A stretch of 64,000 nucleotides of DNA from Firmicutes bacterium UBA2058 (GTDB lineage: Bacteria > Bacillota > Clostridia > Tissierellales > Sedimentibacteraceae), in contig DDAM01000062.1 in NCBI GenBank assembly GCA_002332905.1, positions 268,195 to 332,194 of the forward strand. Reading direction: 5' to 3'. This document shows, in pieces, positions 50,324 through 60,435 of the stretch. The translations under genes and the position numbers were made by a program. Numbering within the stretch: the first letter of the stretch is position 1; every line of letters begins with the position of its first letter. The notes under the pieces were generated by a model that ran no database searches, was not told where the DNA came from, and saw nothing but the letters and a program-made list of their open reading frames with translations.

Positions 50324-50404
50324 ATCTTTCCTCCTAATAATATTTAGACATTTTTGTCATCTAATATAACAATGCACAAAGTATTAGTTTTATTGGAAAT
50401 ATTT

Positions 50405-51889
50405 TTATAAATCTTTTAAAAATTTAGCAACACTATTTTTATCCTTAAATTCTCCCAATGTGTTGAGATATTTTTTTTCAAACAAATTAGATATTGAGGC
50501 TATAAATGAAATATCTTTACAGTATCTTAGTTTATATGTATCGTTATCATAAACAAACATGTGTTCATTTTTTTGACACCAAAAAACAATTGAAGATACT
50601 AAAGCTTTAAAATCATCTAAATACAGACAAATATGTATATTAGGTTCATTTAATAAAAGGTCTCCTACTTGATTCATATATTGTTTAAATTGTTTTTTTG
50701 ATATTATTAAACTAGGATAAGGGAAAACTTCATTTTTTTCATAGCAATTATATTCTTGGCTTGAAATATTTATTAAATCTTTTATAGAATAAAATCTTAT
50801 TACTTTATTATTTTCAAATGTTTTGAAAAATTTTTCTTTTATTTTTTTAAACCTTAATAATTCTTCATTAATTTGCTCTTGGCAAGTTAATGAATTGGAT
50901 AAAACATCTACGTATAAATCATCACTCATTAAGGTAGGAAGTGGTGTTTTATTGTAATAAAAAATATAATTATTCTTTTTTATATCGTTTATGCTACTAA
51001 AATAATCTTTTATTTTATTTTCTTGTTTAAATATAAGCTTTGAATTACAAGTAAAGAAAGTTTCATCTGAATCATTGACTATATTTTCTGCCATAATATT
51101 ATATTTTAATAAAGATACTGGATCGGTAAATATATATGCAAAAGTATTTGTAAAGGATGCTACGTTCTCACTAAATCCATAAAGTACCATCTTATTGTGA
51201 ATAATATGTAATAGCAAATTACATCTATTACCTATAAAATTTGGATGTGATAAAATTTTACAGTTTTTATGTACTGCAATAGGGCATAGATAGAAAAAAA
51301 AATCAGAAATACTATAAGAAGAATAAACTAATTCAACTTTAAATCCTTTGTCTAATAACTCTTTAACTTTTTTTATCCAATTATTTAAAAATTCACTTTT
51401 ATCTACTAAGAAATCAAGCACTCCAGCAAAAATAAAAGTAATTTTACTTGGTGTTTCCTCTCTGCTAGCCACTTCTAAGAAATTCATCATAGCTTTTTTT
51501 TTAGAATCTAATCCATGGTAAATTGGTACTGAAGCAACATAGGAGCAACCGTCTAAAGTATTTACTTTCTTGTATAAATTTTCATTAGTATCATTATTAA
51601 GAATGAATCTTTTTATGTATTTTTTAAGTTGTGCTTTTGAATTAATTTTGTCACTATTTTCTAGATATATTGATGAAAATAAACTTTCAAGTGAATTAAT
51701 ACCTAATTCGTTGTTTTTATGTATTAAAAATTCTAATACTTTATCAAAATATAAAGCATTAACATCTAGTTTTCTAACTCCTGTTTTCCATTTACTAACT
51801 AAAGTTCTATCAACATTAACATATTGAGCCATTTGTTTTGACGGAATTTTTAGTAAATCTATTAAAAAACCAATACCATATGATTTCAT
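50405..51889 (-). CDS. HTH-domain protein of unknown role (494 aa)
   Basis: The first ~60 residues form an XRE-like helix-turn-helix (IGFLIDLLKIPSKQMAQYVN; DRTLVSKWKTGVRKLDV). The remaining ~430 residues have no motif I recognise: mixed alpha/beta, with PLD/phosphatase-like phrases absent and a central 'SVPIYHGLDSKKKAMMNFLE' region. The ATG at 51887-51889 has AGGAG 7 nt upstream and is preferred to one 30 nt earlier. Stands alone; 267 nt lie before the divergent chemotaxis receptor. Probably a regulator with a large sensory part. Confidence 0.75.
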   Translation of the reverse strand: MKSYGIGFLIDLLKIPSKQMAQYVNVDRTLVSKWKTGVRKLDVNALYFDKVLEFLIHKNNELGINSLESLFSSIYLENSDKINSKAQLKKYIKRFILNNDTNENLYKKVNTLDGCSYVASVPIYHGLDSKKKAMMNFLEVASREETPSKITFIFAGVLDFLVDKSEFLNNWIKKVKELLDKGFKVELVYSSYSISDFFFYLCPIAVHKNCKILSHPNFIGNRCNLLLHIIHNKMVLYGFSENVASFTNTFAYIFTDPVSLLKYNIMAENIVNDSDETFFTCNSKLIFKQENKIKDYFSSINDIKKNNYIFYYNKTPLPTLMSDDLYVDVLSNSLTCQEQINEELLRFKKIKEKFFKTFENNKVIRFYSIKDLINISSQEYNCYEKNEVFPYPSLIISKKQFKQYMNQVGDLLLNEPNIHICLYLDDFKALVSSIVFWCQKNEHMFVYDNDTYKLRYCKDISFIASISNLFEKKYLNTLGEFKDKNSVAKFLKDL

Positions 51890-52186
51890 ATCTATACTCC
51901 TATTGTCATTTTTTGTCACATTTTGTATGTTGTGAAAGTTTATGTAAGTCTATTTTCATTGTAAATATAATGGTGTACAATAATATTGTGCAATAATATA
52001 TACCATAATATAGTTTGTTTTCTATTTTATGTCAATAATGCAATTTTGTATTTTATTTAATATGTTTAATTTATTATAAATAAAAAGCAAGCTTTAGAAA
52101 AGATAAAAAAAATTACTTATTATGGGATATAAAGATAGTACAGGTAAAGCTTCAAGGTATTATAAAACTAATAAAGGGAGAGCGTC

Positions 52187-53887
52187 ATGAAAAATTTAAA
52201 AATAGGAAAAAAATTACTGGTAACCTTTGGAATTATTATTATTCTATTGTTAGTAACTATTATAATGTCTATATTTGGTTTTGTAAGTATTAGTAATAAC
52301 TATACGAATTTTTATAATAAACCATATACCATAACAAATAAAACTATGGACATGAGAAGAACTATACAATCAGCAGTTAAAAATATCGGTTATACTATAA
52401 TGACAACAGACAAAGAAAAAAAACTGGAGTTTTCAGAACAAGCAAAAAACGAATTGGAAAGCTTAGAGGAAGATATTAAATTTCTTAGAGAGAATTATAC
52501 CGGTAATGTGGAATTAATCAACAGTTTTGAAAAAGCAATGATAGATACTAGAGATTTACGAGATGAGATAATTGATTTAGCAAGAAATAACAAAGATGAT
52601 GAAGCAGTATCTTTATATTTTAGAGAGTATTATTCTGCATTGCTGGATATTCAAAATTATCTTATGAATATAAATGATGATGCAGTTGATAATGCTAAAA
52701 TGCTATATGATAATTCTATGAAATCTGCTTCCTTTGAAGTTTATTTCTTAGTTATAATATCTATAATAGCCTTGATAATTACAAGTTTACTTTCTATTTA
52801 CATTACTAGAAGTTTAACAAAGCCTATTTTAGAAATTGAAAAAGCAGCAGATGATATGACAAATGGTAATTTAAATATTAATATTGCATATAAATCTAAT
52901 GATGAGCTAGGCAGTCTTTCAAACAGCATGAGGAATATGACTACTATGATCAAAGAGATTATAAATGATATTTCTTTTGGATTAACAGAACTAGGAAATG
53001 GAAACTTTACAGTTGAGAGCAAAGCACAGGAGCATTATATAGGAGATTTTAAGCCGTTATTAGAATCTATACATAAAATAATAACTAATCTTACTTATAC
53101 TCTATCAGAAATAAATCAATCTTCAGATCAAGTTGCAGTTGGCTCTGACCAAGTATCAAGTAGCGCACAGTCACTTTCTCAAGGATCAACTGAGCAAGCA
53201 AGTAGCGTGGAAGAACTATCTGCATCTATAAATGAGATTTCAACGAAGATTAGCCAAAATGCAAAAAACGCAACTGAGGCTAGTATGCAAACAAAGCAAG
53301 CAAGTATAGAAATTGCTGCAAGCAACAAGCAAATGGAAAAAATGATTGATGCTATGAAGGATATTAGTGAAAATTCAGCAAAAATTCAGAATATAATAAA
53401 AACAATTGATAATATAGCTTTTCAAACTAATATACTTGCGTTAAATGCAGCTGTCGAAGCCGCTCGTGCAGGAACAGCAGGCAAAGGTTTTGCAGTTGTT
53501 GCTGAAGAAGTAAGAAACCTAGCAATCAAAAGTGCAGATGCAGCTAAAGATACTTCAACTCTTATAGGAGAATCTATCGTTTCTGTTGAAAATGGGGCGA
53601 AACTAGCTGATGAAACTGCTAAATCAATGCTAAACATAGTTAATGGCTCTAATTTAGTTTCATCGTTAGTAGATAATATTGCAGCAGCATCCACTGAACA
53701 AGCAGATGCGGTTAGTCAAATAACAATGGGTATTGATCAAATTTCCTCGGTAATACAAACTAATTCAGCAACTGCGGAAGAAAGTGCAGCAGCATCTGAA
53801 GAATTAAACGGTCAAGCACTTGTATTAAAATCATTGGTACATAAATTTAGATTAAAGAATATCAGTGAGCTTAATTCAGTAAATTGA
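52187..53887 (+). CDS. Methyl-accepting chemotaxis protein
   Basis: 566 aa. Membrane helix at residues 9-33, a four-helix-bundle sensor of ~150 residues, second helix at ~185-207, HAMP (~208-260), then the signalling domain with the conserved hairpin tip (NILALNAAVEAARAGTAGKG, then GFAVVAEEVRNLA). GGGAGAG precedes the ATG. It senses small molecules outside or at the membrane and signals to CheA; ligand unknown. Monocistronic, with a terminator after it. No other chemotaxis genes are in the window. Confidence 0.95.
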   Translation: MKNLKIGKKLLVTFGIIIILLLVTIIMSIFGFVSISNNYTNFYNKPYTITNKTMDMRRTIQSAVKNIGYTIMTTDKEKKLEFSEQAKNELESLEEDIKFLRENYTGNVELINSFEKAMIDTRDLRDEIIDLARNNKDDEAVSLYFREYYSALLDIQNYLMNINDDAVDNAKMLYDNSMKSASFEVYFLVIISIIALIITSLLSIYITRSLTKPILEIEKAADDMTNGNLNINIAYKSNDELGSLSNSMRNMTTMIKEIINDISFGLTELGNGNFTVESKAQEHYIGDFKPLLESIHKIITNLTYTLSEINQSSDQVAVGSDQVSSSAQSLSQGSTEQASSVEELSASINEISTKISQNAKNATEASMQTKQASIEIAASNKQMEKMIDAMKDISENSAKIQNIIKTIDNIAFQTNILALNAAVEAARAGTAGKGFAVVAEEVRNLAIKSADAAKDTSTLIGESIVSVENGAKLADETAKSMLNIVNGSNLVSSLVDNIAAASTEQADAVSQITMGIDQISSVIQTNSATAEESAAASEELNGQALVLKSLVHKFRLKNISELNSVN

Positions 53888-53914
53888 TATTAAGGTATAT
53901 AAATTAAGATAAAA

Positions 53915-53955
53915 GAAAGTCGCATAAACACTATGTTTTTGCGACTTTTCACATT
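53915..53955 (+). terminator. Terminator of the chemotaxis receptor gene
   Basis: GAAAGTCGCA..TGCGACTTTTC with a ~16-nt loop, followed by ACATTTTT. Confidence 0.8.
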
Positions 53956-53982
53956 TTTGTATCAGAGTACCTTAACTCATTT

Positions 53983-54105
53983 TTACTTTTTGTTATTGGA
54001 TAATAACCAATTTTGGGCTTCATCAAAATTATCAAAGCTTCTGAAAACATTGCCTTTATTGCTTTCTGTCAAAAACTCCTTAAAGCCTTCTAAATAATAG
54101 AAAAG
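53983..54105 (-). pseudogene. C-terminal remnant of a lost gene
   Basis: A 40-codon frame without a start codon: after an in-frame TAG it reads LFYYLEGFKEFLTESNKG then NVFRSFDNFDEAQNWLLSNN and stops. The end looks like the last helix of a STAS- or SpoIIAA-like domain (FDNFDEAxxWLLS). No ribosome binding site. It lies between the chemotaxis receptor and nrdG. Confidence 0.45.
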
Positions 54106-54115
54106 CTATTTTATC

Positions 54116-54619
54116 TTAGAATTCATCTTTCCACAAAACAATATCTTCGCTAATTAATGATTTATTTAAATCTATAATTCTTTGATTTGTGGAACCTTTA
54201 AATTTTAAATTATTTTTGTGATATGCTTTGTCAAATTTTCCATCTACTAATACATCACAGTGTTTAATCAAATTGTAATAATCTTCATTTTCAAGTATCT
54301 CTTCATATGTATGTCCACTGTAAATCCATATAGTCTTATTGGTTTCTTTCTTAATTTTTTCTGCCAGTAGGGCTAAAGCCTTTGCTTGTAGCATTGGCTC
54401 TCCGCCTATGAATGTTACGTCAGTTATTTCAAAATTAATATTATCAAAGACTTCACTTATAGTCATTGGTGTCCCTTTGTTTATATCCCACCAATCTTTA
54501 TTGTGACAGTCCTCACAACATATGTCGCAGCCACTAACATATAAAGAAGTTCTAAAACCTTCGCCATCTACTATAGTGTTATCAACAATATTGGCTACAT
54601 AAATAATATTTTCTAACAA
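54116..54619 (-). CDS. nrdG: Anaerobic ribonucleotide reductase activating protein
   Basis: 167 aa. Radical SAM motif CxxxCxxC in GCDICCEDCHNKDWW; FIGGEPMLQ and WIYSGHTYEEI follow as in NrdG. It generates the glycyl radical on NrdD. Start is probably TTG (54617-54619), overlapping the last codons of nrdD by 7 nt, with AGGGTGA before it. Operon partner of nrdD. Confidence 0.95.
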   Translation of the reverse strand: MLENIIYVANIVDNTIVDGEGFRTSLYVSGCDICCEDCHNKDWWDINKGTPMTISEVFDNINFEITDVTFIGGEPMLQAKALALLAEKIKKETNKTIWIYSGHTYEEILENEDYYNLIKHCDVLVDGKFDKAYHKNNLKFKGSTNQRIIDLNKSLISEDIVLWKDEF

Positions 54620-56817
54620 TTATGAGTCACCCTATCTCTTAATTCCGCTTTTTTTGCATCATTCCAGCTATCTACTCCACCAACCAGATAGCCTGTAATT
54701 CTTTGAATTGTATCTATATTAGTGCTTCCGCATTCAGGACACTTTGTTAAGTTCTCTGATGAATCCTCATATCCACAATCGTTGCATCTATTTCTAGTAT
54801 GATTTACTGAGCCATAACCCATATTGTATTTATCAATTAAATCTACTGTTTGCATAATTACTGCTGGATTATGAGTTGCATCTCCATCAAGCTCAACATA
54901 GAAAATGTGTCCGCCTCTTTCGTACTCATGGTAAGGAGCTTCAATTATAGCCTTATGCTCAATAGAACATTTATACCATACAGGTACGTGAGAGCTATTT
55001 GTGTAATATTCTTTATCTGTAACATTTGGTATAAGTCCAAAATGCTTTCTATCTTTTTTTACAAATTTTCCACTTAAGCCTTCTGCTGGTGTAGCCAATA
55101 AGCTAAAGTTTAAATCGTAGAAATCTGCTTTTTCTTTTACCTTATCAAACATAAATTTAACTATTTGAAGCCCTAATTCCTGCGACTTTTCGCTTTCTCC
55201 ATGATGCTTACCAGTTAAGGCTATAAGTGCTTCTGCAAGACCTATAAATCCTATTCCTAAAGTTCCGTGTTTTAACACATTTTCTACTGTATCGTTAGGA
55301 CTCAATTTTTCACTTTCTACCCACATACCAGACATTAGCATAGGGAATTGTTTTTTATATGCTGTACATTGGAATTTATATCTATCATATAATTGATCAG
55401 ATATAACATCTATGCATTTTTGTAAATTTTTAAAGAAAGTATTTATTCTTTCCTTTTCATTTTCAATTTCCATACATTCTAAAGCAAGTTTAACTATATT
55501 TATTGTTGAGAAAGATAAGTTTCCTCTACCTATAGATGTTTTATTGCCATGTCTGTCTTCAAACACTCTTGTTCTACAACCCATAGTTGATACTTCATGC
55601 TCAAATCTTCTAGGGTCATTTATATCCCAATCTTCATGTTGATTATATGTAGCATCTAAATTTAAAAAGTTAGGAAAAAATCTTTTTGCAGTTACCTTGC
55701 AAGCTAGTTTGTATAAGTCATAATTTCTATCTTCGGGTAAATAGTTTACACCTCTTTTTTTCTTCCAAATTTGTATAGGGAATATTGGAGTTTCACTATT
55801 TCCTACGCCTTTATATGTACTCGTCAAAACCTCACGCATTATACATCTTCCCTCTGCGCTAGTATCTGTACCATAGTTGATTGAGCTAAATACTACTTGG
55901 TTTCCACCTCTTGAATGTATAGTATTCATGTTGTGTATAAAAGCTTCCATAGATTGATGAACCCTTTTAACAGTATTATTAATAGCCTGTTGCTTATATC
56001 TATCCTTATCCTTTAAATCATCTAGTGATTTTTCAATATAATCTTCTATTTCAGTATTGTATAATTCTTCTAGATTTTCATCTAATAATTGCTCTATCTT
56101 TTTAATTTCTTCTATATAAGTAAGTCTAACATAGGGAGCTAAGTAAAAATCAAAGGCTGGTATAGCTTGACCGCCATGCATTTCATTTTGTATTTGTTCC
56201 ATGGATATACAGCCTATAATTGATGCCGTTTCAATCCTTTTAGCTGGTCTGCTTGCGCCATGTCCAGCTTTAAATCCATTATTTAATATATAATCAAGTG
56301 GATGTTGTAAACATGTTAGAGATTTTGTTGGATAATAGTCCTTGTCATGTACATGTATATAATTATTGCTTACGTAATTTGAGGCTTGTTCTGATAATAA
56401 GCAATCATCAACAAAAGGTTTAGAGCTTTCACTAGCAAATTTCATCATCATTCCTGCTGGAGTATCAGCATTCATATTTGCATTTTCTCTTGTCACATCA
56501 TTAGGAACAGCATTCACTATATCCATATAGATGTCATATTGCCTACGTCCTCTTGCTATATTTCTTTTGTTACGGTATATTATGTACTCTCTTGCTACAT
56601 CTTTTCTTTTACTTGCCATTAGCTTATTTTCAACTAAATCCTGTATCTCTTCAACAGAAATAGTTTCCCTCATACTGTCCGATATGTCTTGAGATATCTT
56701 CTTAGCTAAGTTTATATCTAACCCTTTTACAGTATGATTCATAGCCTTTAAAATCGCATCCATTATTTTAGACTTATCAAATTGAATTAGTCTCCCATCT
56801 CTCTTAATTACATTCAT
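54613..56817 (-). CDS. nrdD: Anaerobic ribonucleoside-triphosphate reductase
   Basis: 734 aa. ATP-cone in residues 1-90 (MNVIKRDGRLIQFDKSKI). The catalytic barrel follows. A zinc knuckle CNDCGYEDSSENLTKCPECG is near the C-terminus, then the glycyl radical loop RITGYLVGGVDSW and RDRVTHNC at the end. Makes deoxyribonucleotides without oxygen. GGAGG precedes the ATG. Its leader carries a promoter with a putative NrdR box (57002-57030) and a terminator-like hairpin with an alternative pairing (56891-56960). Co-transcribed with nrdG. Confidence 0.96.
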   Translation of the reverse strand: MNVIKRDGRLIQFDKSKIMDAILKAMNHTVKGLDINLAKKISQDISDSMRETISVEEIQDLVENKLMASKRKDVAREYIIYRNKRNIARGRRQYDIYMDIVNAVPNDVTRENANMNADTPAGMMMKFASESSKPFVDDCLLSEQASNYVSNNYIHVHDKDYYPTKSLTCLQHPLDYILNNGFKAGHGASRPAKRIETASIIGCISMEQIQNEMHGGQAIPAFDFYLAPYVRLTYIEEIKKIEQLLDENLEELYNTEIEDYIEKSLDDLKDKDRYKQQAINNTVKRVHQSMEAFIHNMNTIHSRGGNQVVFSSINYGTDTSAEGRCIMREVLTSTYKGVGNSETPIFPIQIWKKKRGVNYLPEDRNYDLYKLACKVTAKRFFPNFLNLDATYNQHEDWDINDPRRFEHEVSTMGCRTRVFEDRHGNKTSIGRGNLSFSTINIVKLALECMEIENEKERINTFFKNLQKCIDVISDQLYDRYKFQCTAYKKQFPMLMSGMWVESEKLSPNDTVENVLKHGTLGIGFIGLAEALIALTGKHHGESEKSQELGLQIVKFMFDKVKEKADFYDLNFSLLATPAEGLSGKFVKKDRKHFGLIPNVTDKEYYTNSSHVPVWYKCSIEHKAIIEAPYHEYERGGHIFYVELDGDATHNPAVIMQTVDLIDKYNMGYGSVNHTRNRCNDCGYEDSSENLTKCPECGSTNIDTIQRITGYLVGGVDSWNDAKKAELRDRVTHNC

Positions 56818-56890
56818 TTTCCACTTCTCCTCCTATATTATGCAAGGGAACAATATCACCTTAATTGCAAATATGTATGCTATAAGGCAT

Positions 56891-56960
56891 AAAAAAAAAC
56901 CCCACATCAATAGTGGGATTTTAATTGTTTTTCATAAATACAGTTCAACAAAAATTCCCA
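56891..56960 (-). promoter_or_regulatory. Terminator hairpin with possible antiterminator in the nrdD leader
   Basis: On the minus strand AAAATCCCAC-TATTGAT-GTGGGGTTTTTTTTT is an intrinsic terminator, placed after the likely nrdD promoter and 75 nt before nrdD. TGGGAATTTT (56960-56951) can pair with AAAATCCCA of the terminator's left arm, so an attenuation switch is possible. It may simply be the terminator of the upstream nitroreductase gene. Confidence 0.45.
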
Positions 56961-57001
56961 TAAATCCTATATATTGTTATTTACGTCCCTTATCATTTAA
57001 T

Positions 57002-57030
57002 AATATACCATATTTAGTGTTGACTGTAAA
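57002..57030 (-). promoter_or_regulatory. nrdD promoter with putative NrdR box
   Basis: On the minus strand TTTACA (57030-57025), 17 nt, TATATT (57007-57002). In plus sense ATACCATATTTAGTGT (57005-57020) agrees with the NrdR box consensus as I remember it (ACACTATATATAGTGT) at 13 of 16 positions and covers the spacer. A weaker match (11 of 16) starts at 56964. The region 56818-57174 has no gene. Confidence 0.5.
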
Positions 57031-57174
57031 TAATAAAATTTATACTTTTTTGTCTCAACCTCTAGGATATAGTAAATACAAATAAATAAAGTTGCTGGAA
57101 ATTTTTTCATATTTTTCTTATTAACTATTTTCTTTTTTAAATCTAAATTCAGAAACTAAACGATGTTTTATCTA

Positions 57175-57765
57175 TTAATAAACTCTTACTTGTTTCTCTA
57201 TTGGATTATATTCTGGAGGTGCAGGCTTCGCAGTCGGATTTCCAAACGGCATTTGTGCTACTAGCTTCCAATTTTCTGGCAAATCAAATTGCTTTATTAC
57301 TGCTTCATCAATTATCGGATTGTAATGCTGTAAAGATGCACCTAAGCCTGATTGTTCTAATCCTGTCCATACGACAAATTGTAGCATACCCGTACTATTA
57401 TTTGACCAAATACTAAAATTGTCAGCATATAGTGGAAATTGATGCTGTAATGTTTTAACAACTGTTTGGTCCTCGAAAAATAATATAGTACCATATCCAG
57501 CTGCAAATGAACTTATTTTATCTTCTGTGGATGAAAACTTATCCGCTGGCACACGCTCTCTAAGAGTTTCTAGTACAATATTCCAAAATTTATCATTATT
57601 CTCGTTTAACAGCAAAACTAAACGTGCAGAGCGCGAATTAAAGGCAGATGGTGTATATTTAACTGCATCATTTAACAGTTGCTCTAATTGTTCATCTGTT
57701 AAAAAAGATTCTTTGCTTATATTATAATATGTTCTTCTATTTTTTATTGCTTCAAAATATTCCAT
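57175..57765 (-). CDS. Nitroreductase family protein (YdgI/Frm2-like)
   Basis: 196 aa FMN-binding nitroreductase fold. Opening EAIKNRRTYYN (FMN contact), YTPSAFNSRSARLVLL, and late LQHYNPIIDEAV and MPFGNPTAKPAPPEY. These fit the fatty-acid-repression/Frm2-type subgroup of nitroreductases (about 200 aa) rather than NfsB. Probably an NAD(P)H-dependent oxidoreductase; substrate unknown. AAGGAGG precedes the ATG. Monocistronic. Confidence 0.9.
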   Translation of the reverse strand: MEYFEAIKNRRTYYNISKESFLTDEQLEQLLNDAVKYTPSAFNSRSARLVLLLNENNDKFWNIVLETLRERVPADKFSSTEDKISSFAAGYGTILFFEDQTVVKTLQHQFPLYADNFSIWSNNSTGMLQFVVWTGLEQSGLGASLQHYNPIIDEAVIKQFDLPENWKLVAQMPFGNPTAKPAPPEYNPIEKQVRVY

Positions 57766-57856
57766 AACAAAACCTCCTTTTTGTTTGTTAATTATTTATA
57801 ATATTTATACCCAATATTTTTAAATATAAACCTTTAATAAATATTGACAATAAATA

Positions 57857-58645
57857 TTAGTAAATATCAATTGTAGCTTTCATTTTAGCTATTCTCTCCA
57901 TAACTTTAAATACTGTGTATGCAAGTAAACAATAAAAAACGCCGATGATAGCTTCCTTTAAAACTAAGCTACCAACACCTGCAAAGCTACCATCTATAAT
58001 TAGAATTTGAGCGGCTTTAATGCAATGAGTTAATGGCAATATATTGCTCAAATATTGCAATCCATGCGGTAATGTATCTACCGGAAAATTAACTCCGCTA
58101 AGAGCCATGAATGACATGGATGCTACATTTAAAAGTAAATTTATATCTCTAGTAATTAAACCTATACTTCCTATTAAAAGACCCATGGCACAGGCAGTAA
58201 ACATTGAGACTAGGACTACACAAATAAACATTGGCAAAACATTAATAGGTATCCTTACATTTAAAAATATAATTCCAGTAATTATACCTATTGCGACTGT
58301 TATACCACCGTCAATGATATGGAATAGACCCTTGCTTGTAAAAATTATAAACTTACTGCTCGGGCTTGCTATTATGTTTTTTAAAGTTCCGCTTCCTCGT
58401 TCTCCAATCATTACACAGCCTGCACCAAAAAAAGCGTTCATTGAACAAAGTACAAATGCATTTCCTATAATATATGGCGTTATATCCTGACCATTATATG
58501 CATGCTTTGCTATTAATGAAAAAAATAAAACCTGCAGCACTGGGTTTACAACCTTTACTAATACATATATTTTGGGCTGTAAAAACCCATAAAGCCCTTT
58601 AAATGAATATAAGGAATTTCTGTATATTCTTTTTATAGCATCCAT
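57857..58645 (-). CDS. ABC-2 type transporter permease
   Basis: 262 aa, six membrane helices with the ABC-2 pattern (FGAGCVMIGERGSGTLKNII; LALSGVNFPVDTLP-like turn before helix 5). Start ATG follows the stop of the upstream permease gene without a gap (TAAATG), so the two permeases form one unit with the ATPase. Exporter half; substrate unknown, drugs or peptides being usual. Confidence 0.88.
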   Translation of the reverse strand: MDAIKRIYRNSLYSFKGLYGFLQPKIYVLVKVVNPVLQVLFFSLIAKHAYNGQDITPYIIGNAFVLCSMNAFFGAGCVMIGERGSGTLKNIIASPSSKFIIFTSKGLFHIIDGGITVAIGIITGIIFLNVRIPINVLPMFICVVLVSMFTACAMGLLIGSIGLITRDINLLLNVASMSFMALSGVNFPVDTLPHGLQYLSNILPLTHCIKAAQILIIDGSFAGVGSLVLKEAIIGVFYCLLAYTVFKVMERIAKMKATIDIY

Positions 58646-59428
58646 TTAGCTCACCCCCAAAGTTCCTTCTATTCTAGTTTTTTTGTCTATTTTAATAAAT
58701 AAAAGCTTGCTAATAGCAATATAAACAATAGATATTATTATCAGTAAAGTTGCTTTTTTATAAAAGCTATTCATATCAGTTATTCCAAATGAGCTTTCTT
58801 TTAATATCTCTATTGCCCACATAGGTGAAAAAATATAGCTTATAGGCTTTATTATTTTTGGAAGCATTGATACTGGAAAAACAAAACCTCCTATAATGAA
58901 AATTGGATATTCTAAGCAATTCATCAAAGCTCTAGCATTTTTTGATAACGTAAAAATTGGACATATAATTAAAGATACACTAACAAAGGAGAAAAGCATA
59001 AGTATAAAGCTTATCATAAATTCTATAGGGTTAATAATAATCATGCTTTGATTAAAGAATAGCTTTGTAAAAGCTATACTAAGTACCATACCAGTTAATC
59101 CTAAAAATGTATTTGCCAATATCTTGCCAAGCATAATAGTTGTAAACCTTGAAGGGCAGCAAAAAATATTTTCCAGGGTACCCATATACCTTTCTCTTTC
59201 TATGTCTCCTGCTGATGAAAAACAAATAGCACTCCAAAGGCTACATAAACCACTACCTAAAATAACGTTATTAATGTAATTTTCGATACCAGAATTTCTG
59301 TACATCATATAAAGTATGAAGGTATAAATAAGTGGCTGTACTATAATGCAAAATCTGAATGTTGCCCTACTAAAGGACTGAGATAAATGCAATTTAAACG
59401 TTGAACAAATAACCCTTATATTATTCAT
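58646..59428 (-). CDS. ABC-2 type transporter permease
   Basis: 260 aa, six membrane helices; ABC-2 signature GDIERERYMGTLENIFCCPS and GGFVFPVSMLPKI. The ATG at 59426-59428 overlaps the stop of the ATPase gene (ATGAATAA), with GGGGG upstream, so translation is coupled. It pairs with the following permease. Not clearly similar to that one outside the conserved loops, so a heterodimeric exporter. Confidence 0.88.
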   Translation of the reverse strand: MNNIRVICSTFKLHLSQSFSRATFRFCIIVQPLIYTFILYMMYRNSGIENYINNVILGSGLCSLWSAICFSSAGDIERERYMGTLENIFCCPSRFTTIMLGKILANTFLGLTGMVLSIAFTKLFFNQSMIIINPIEFMISFILMLFSFVSVSLIICPIFTLSKNARALMNCLEYPIFIIGGFVFPVSMLPKIIKPISYIFSPMWAIEILKESSFGITDMNSFYKKATLLIIISIVYIAISKLLFIKIDKKTRIEGTLGVS

Positions 59429-60197
59429 TAGTGCAACCCCCGACAAGCTTTATATATACGTCCTCTAAAGAGGCATTTTCATCATTTAAATATTGCTTCT
59501 TTAACTCTATTGGTGTACCTAGTGCTAAAATATGACCATCATTAATTATAGCTACTCTATCACAAAGTTCATCAGCCTCATACATATAATGTGTTGTTAG
59601 TAATATTGTTTTTCCTTCATTTTTAAGCTGCATAATAATATTTCTTAAATCCTTGGCTCCAACAGGGTCTAAACCCAAAGTAGGCTCATCTAAAAACAGT
59701 ATCTTAGGGTCATTAATTAGACCTCTAGCAATTTGCAATCTCTGCTTCATACCCTTTGAATAACCTTCAACCTTTTCATTCTCACGACCTTCAAGCCCGA
59801 CTAAAGTTATTAATTCCTTAATTTTATTATTTAAAATATTTGATGGTATTTTATATAAATCACCAAAATATTTGAGATTTTCAACAGCTGAAAGTCTCCA
59901 GTATAATCCTCGTTCCCCTCCAAATATAAAGTTTATACTACCTCTTATGTATTTTTCTTCCCCAAAGCAATTATGTCCTAAAACCTTAGCTTCCCCAGAG
60001 GTTGGCGCTAATAAAGTTGTTAAAATTTTAATAGTTGTAGTCTTTCCCGCACCATTAGGACCTAATAAACCAAAAATTTCCCCATTATTAACATTAAATG
60101 ATACACCCTTTAAAGCTTCTATTGATTTCTTTTTTGTCATGCCAAGAGTTCCTATATAAACTCTTTTCAAATCTTTAACTTCTAAAACAGTATTCAT
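59421..60197 (-). CDS. ABC transporter ATP-binding protein
   Basis: 258 aa. Walker A GPNGAGKTTTIKIL, signature SKGMKQRLQIARGL, Walker B ILFLDEPTLGLDP, H-loop LLTTHYMYEADEL. DrrA/ABC-2 exporter subgroup. GAGG precedes the ATG. First gene of the three-gene exporter operon with two different permeases, a layout found in antibiotic and lantibiotic resistance. Substrate unknown. Confidence 0.95.
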   Translation of the reverse strand: MNTVLEVKDLKRVYIGTLGMTKKKSIEALKGVSFNVNNGEIFGLLGPNGAGKTTTIKILTTLLAPTSGEAKVLGHNCFGEEKYIRGSINFIFGGERGLYWRLSAVENLKYFGDLYKIPSNILNNKIKELITLVGLEGRENEKVEGYSKGMKQRLQIARGLINDPKILFLDEPTLGLDPVGAKDLRNIIMQLKNEGKTILLTTHYMYEADELCDRVAIINDGHILALGTPIELKKQYLNDENASLEDVYIKLVGGCTNE

Positions 60198-60435
60198 TAT
60201 TTTTCCTCTCTATCTCTATTTCTATTTCTATCTAATTAGATGAATATAGTATATCTTTGTTTCAATTTTTTGTCAATAAAAACCACTAAAAATATGACTA
60301 AGTAAACATACAATATGTGGCGGTTTTTATGTAAAGAATGATATAGAAATGTTTTCTAGTATTGTAGTTTAATTTTCTAAGGTCTATACTTAGATTAAGG
60401 AACCTAAAAAATAAAGCATGAATAGGAGTGTATTT

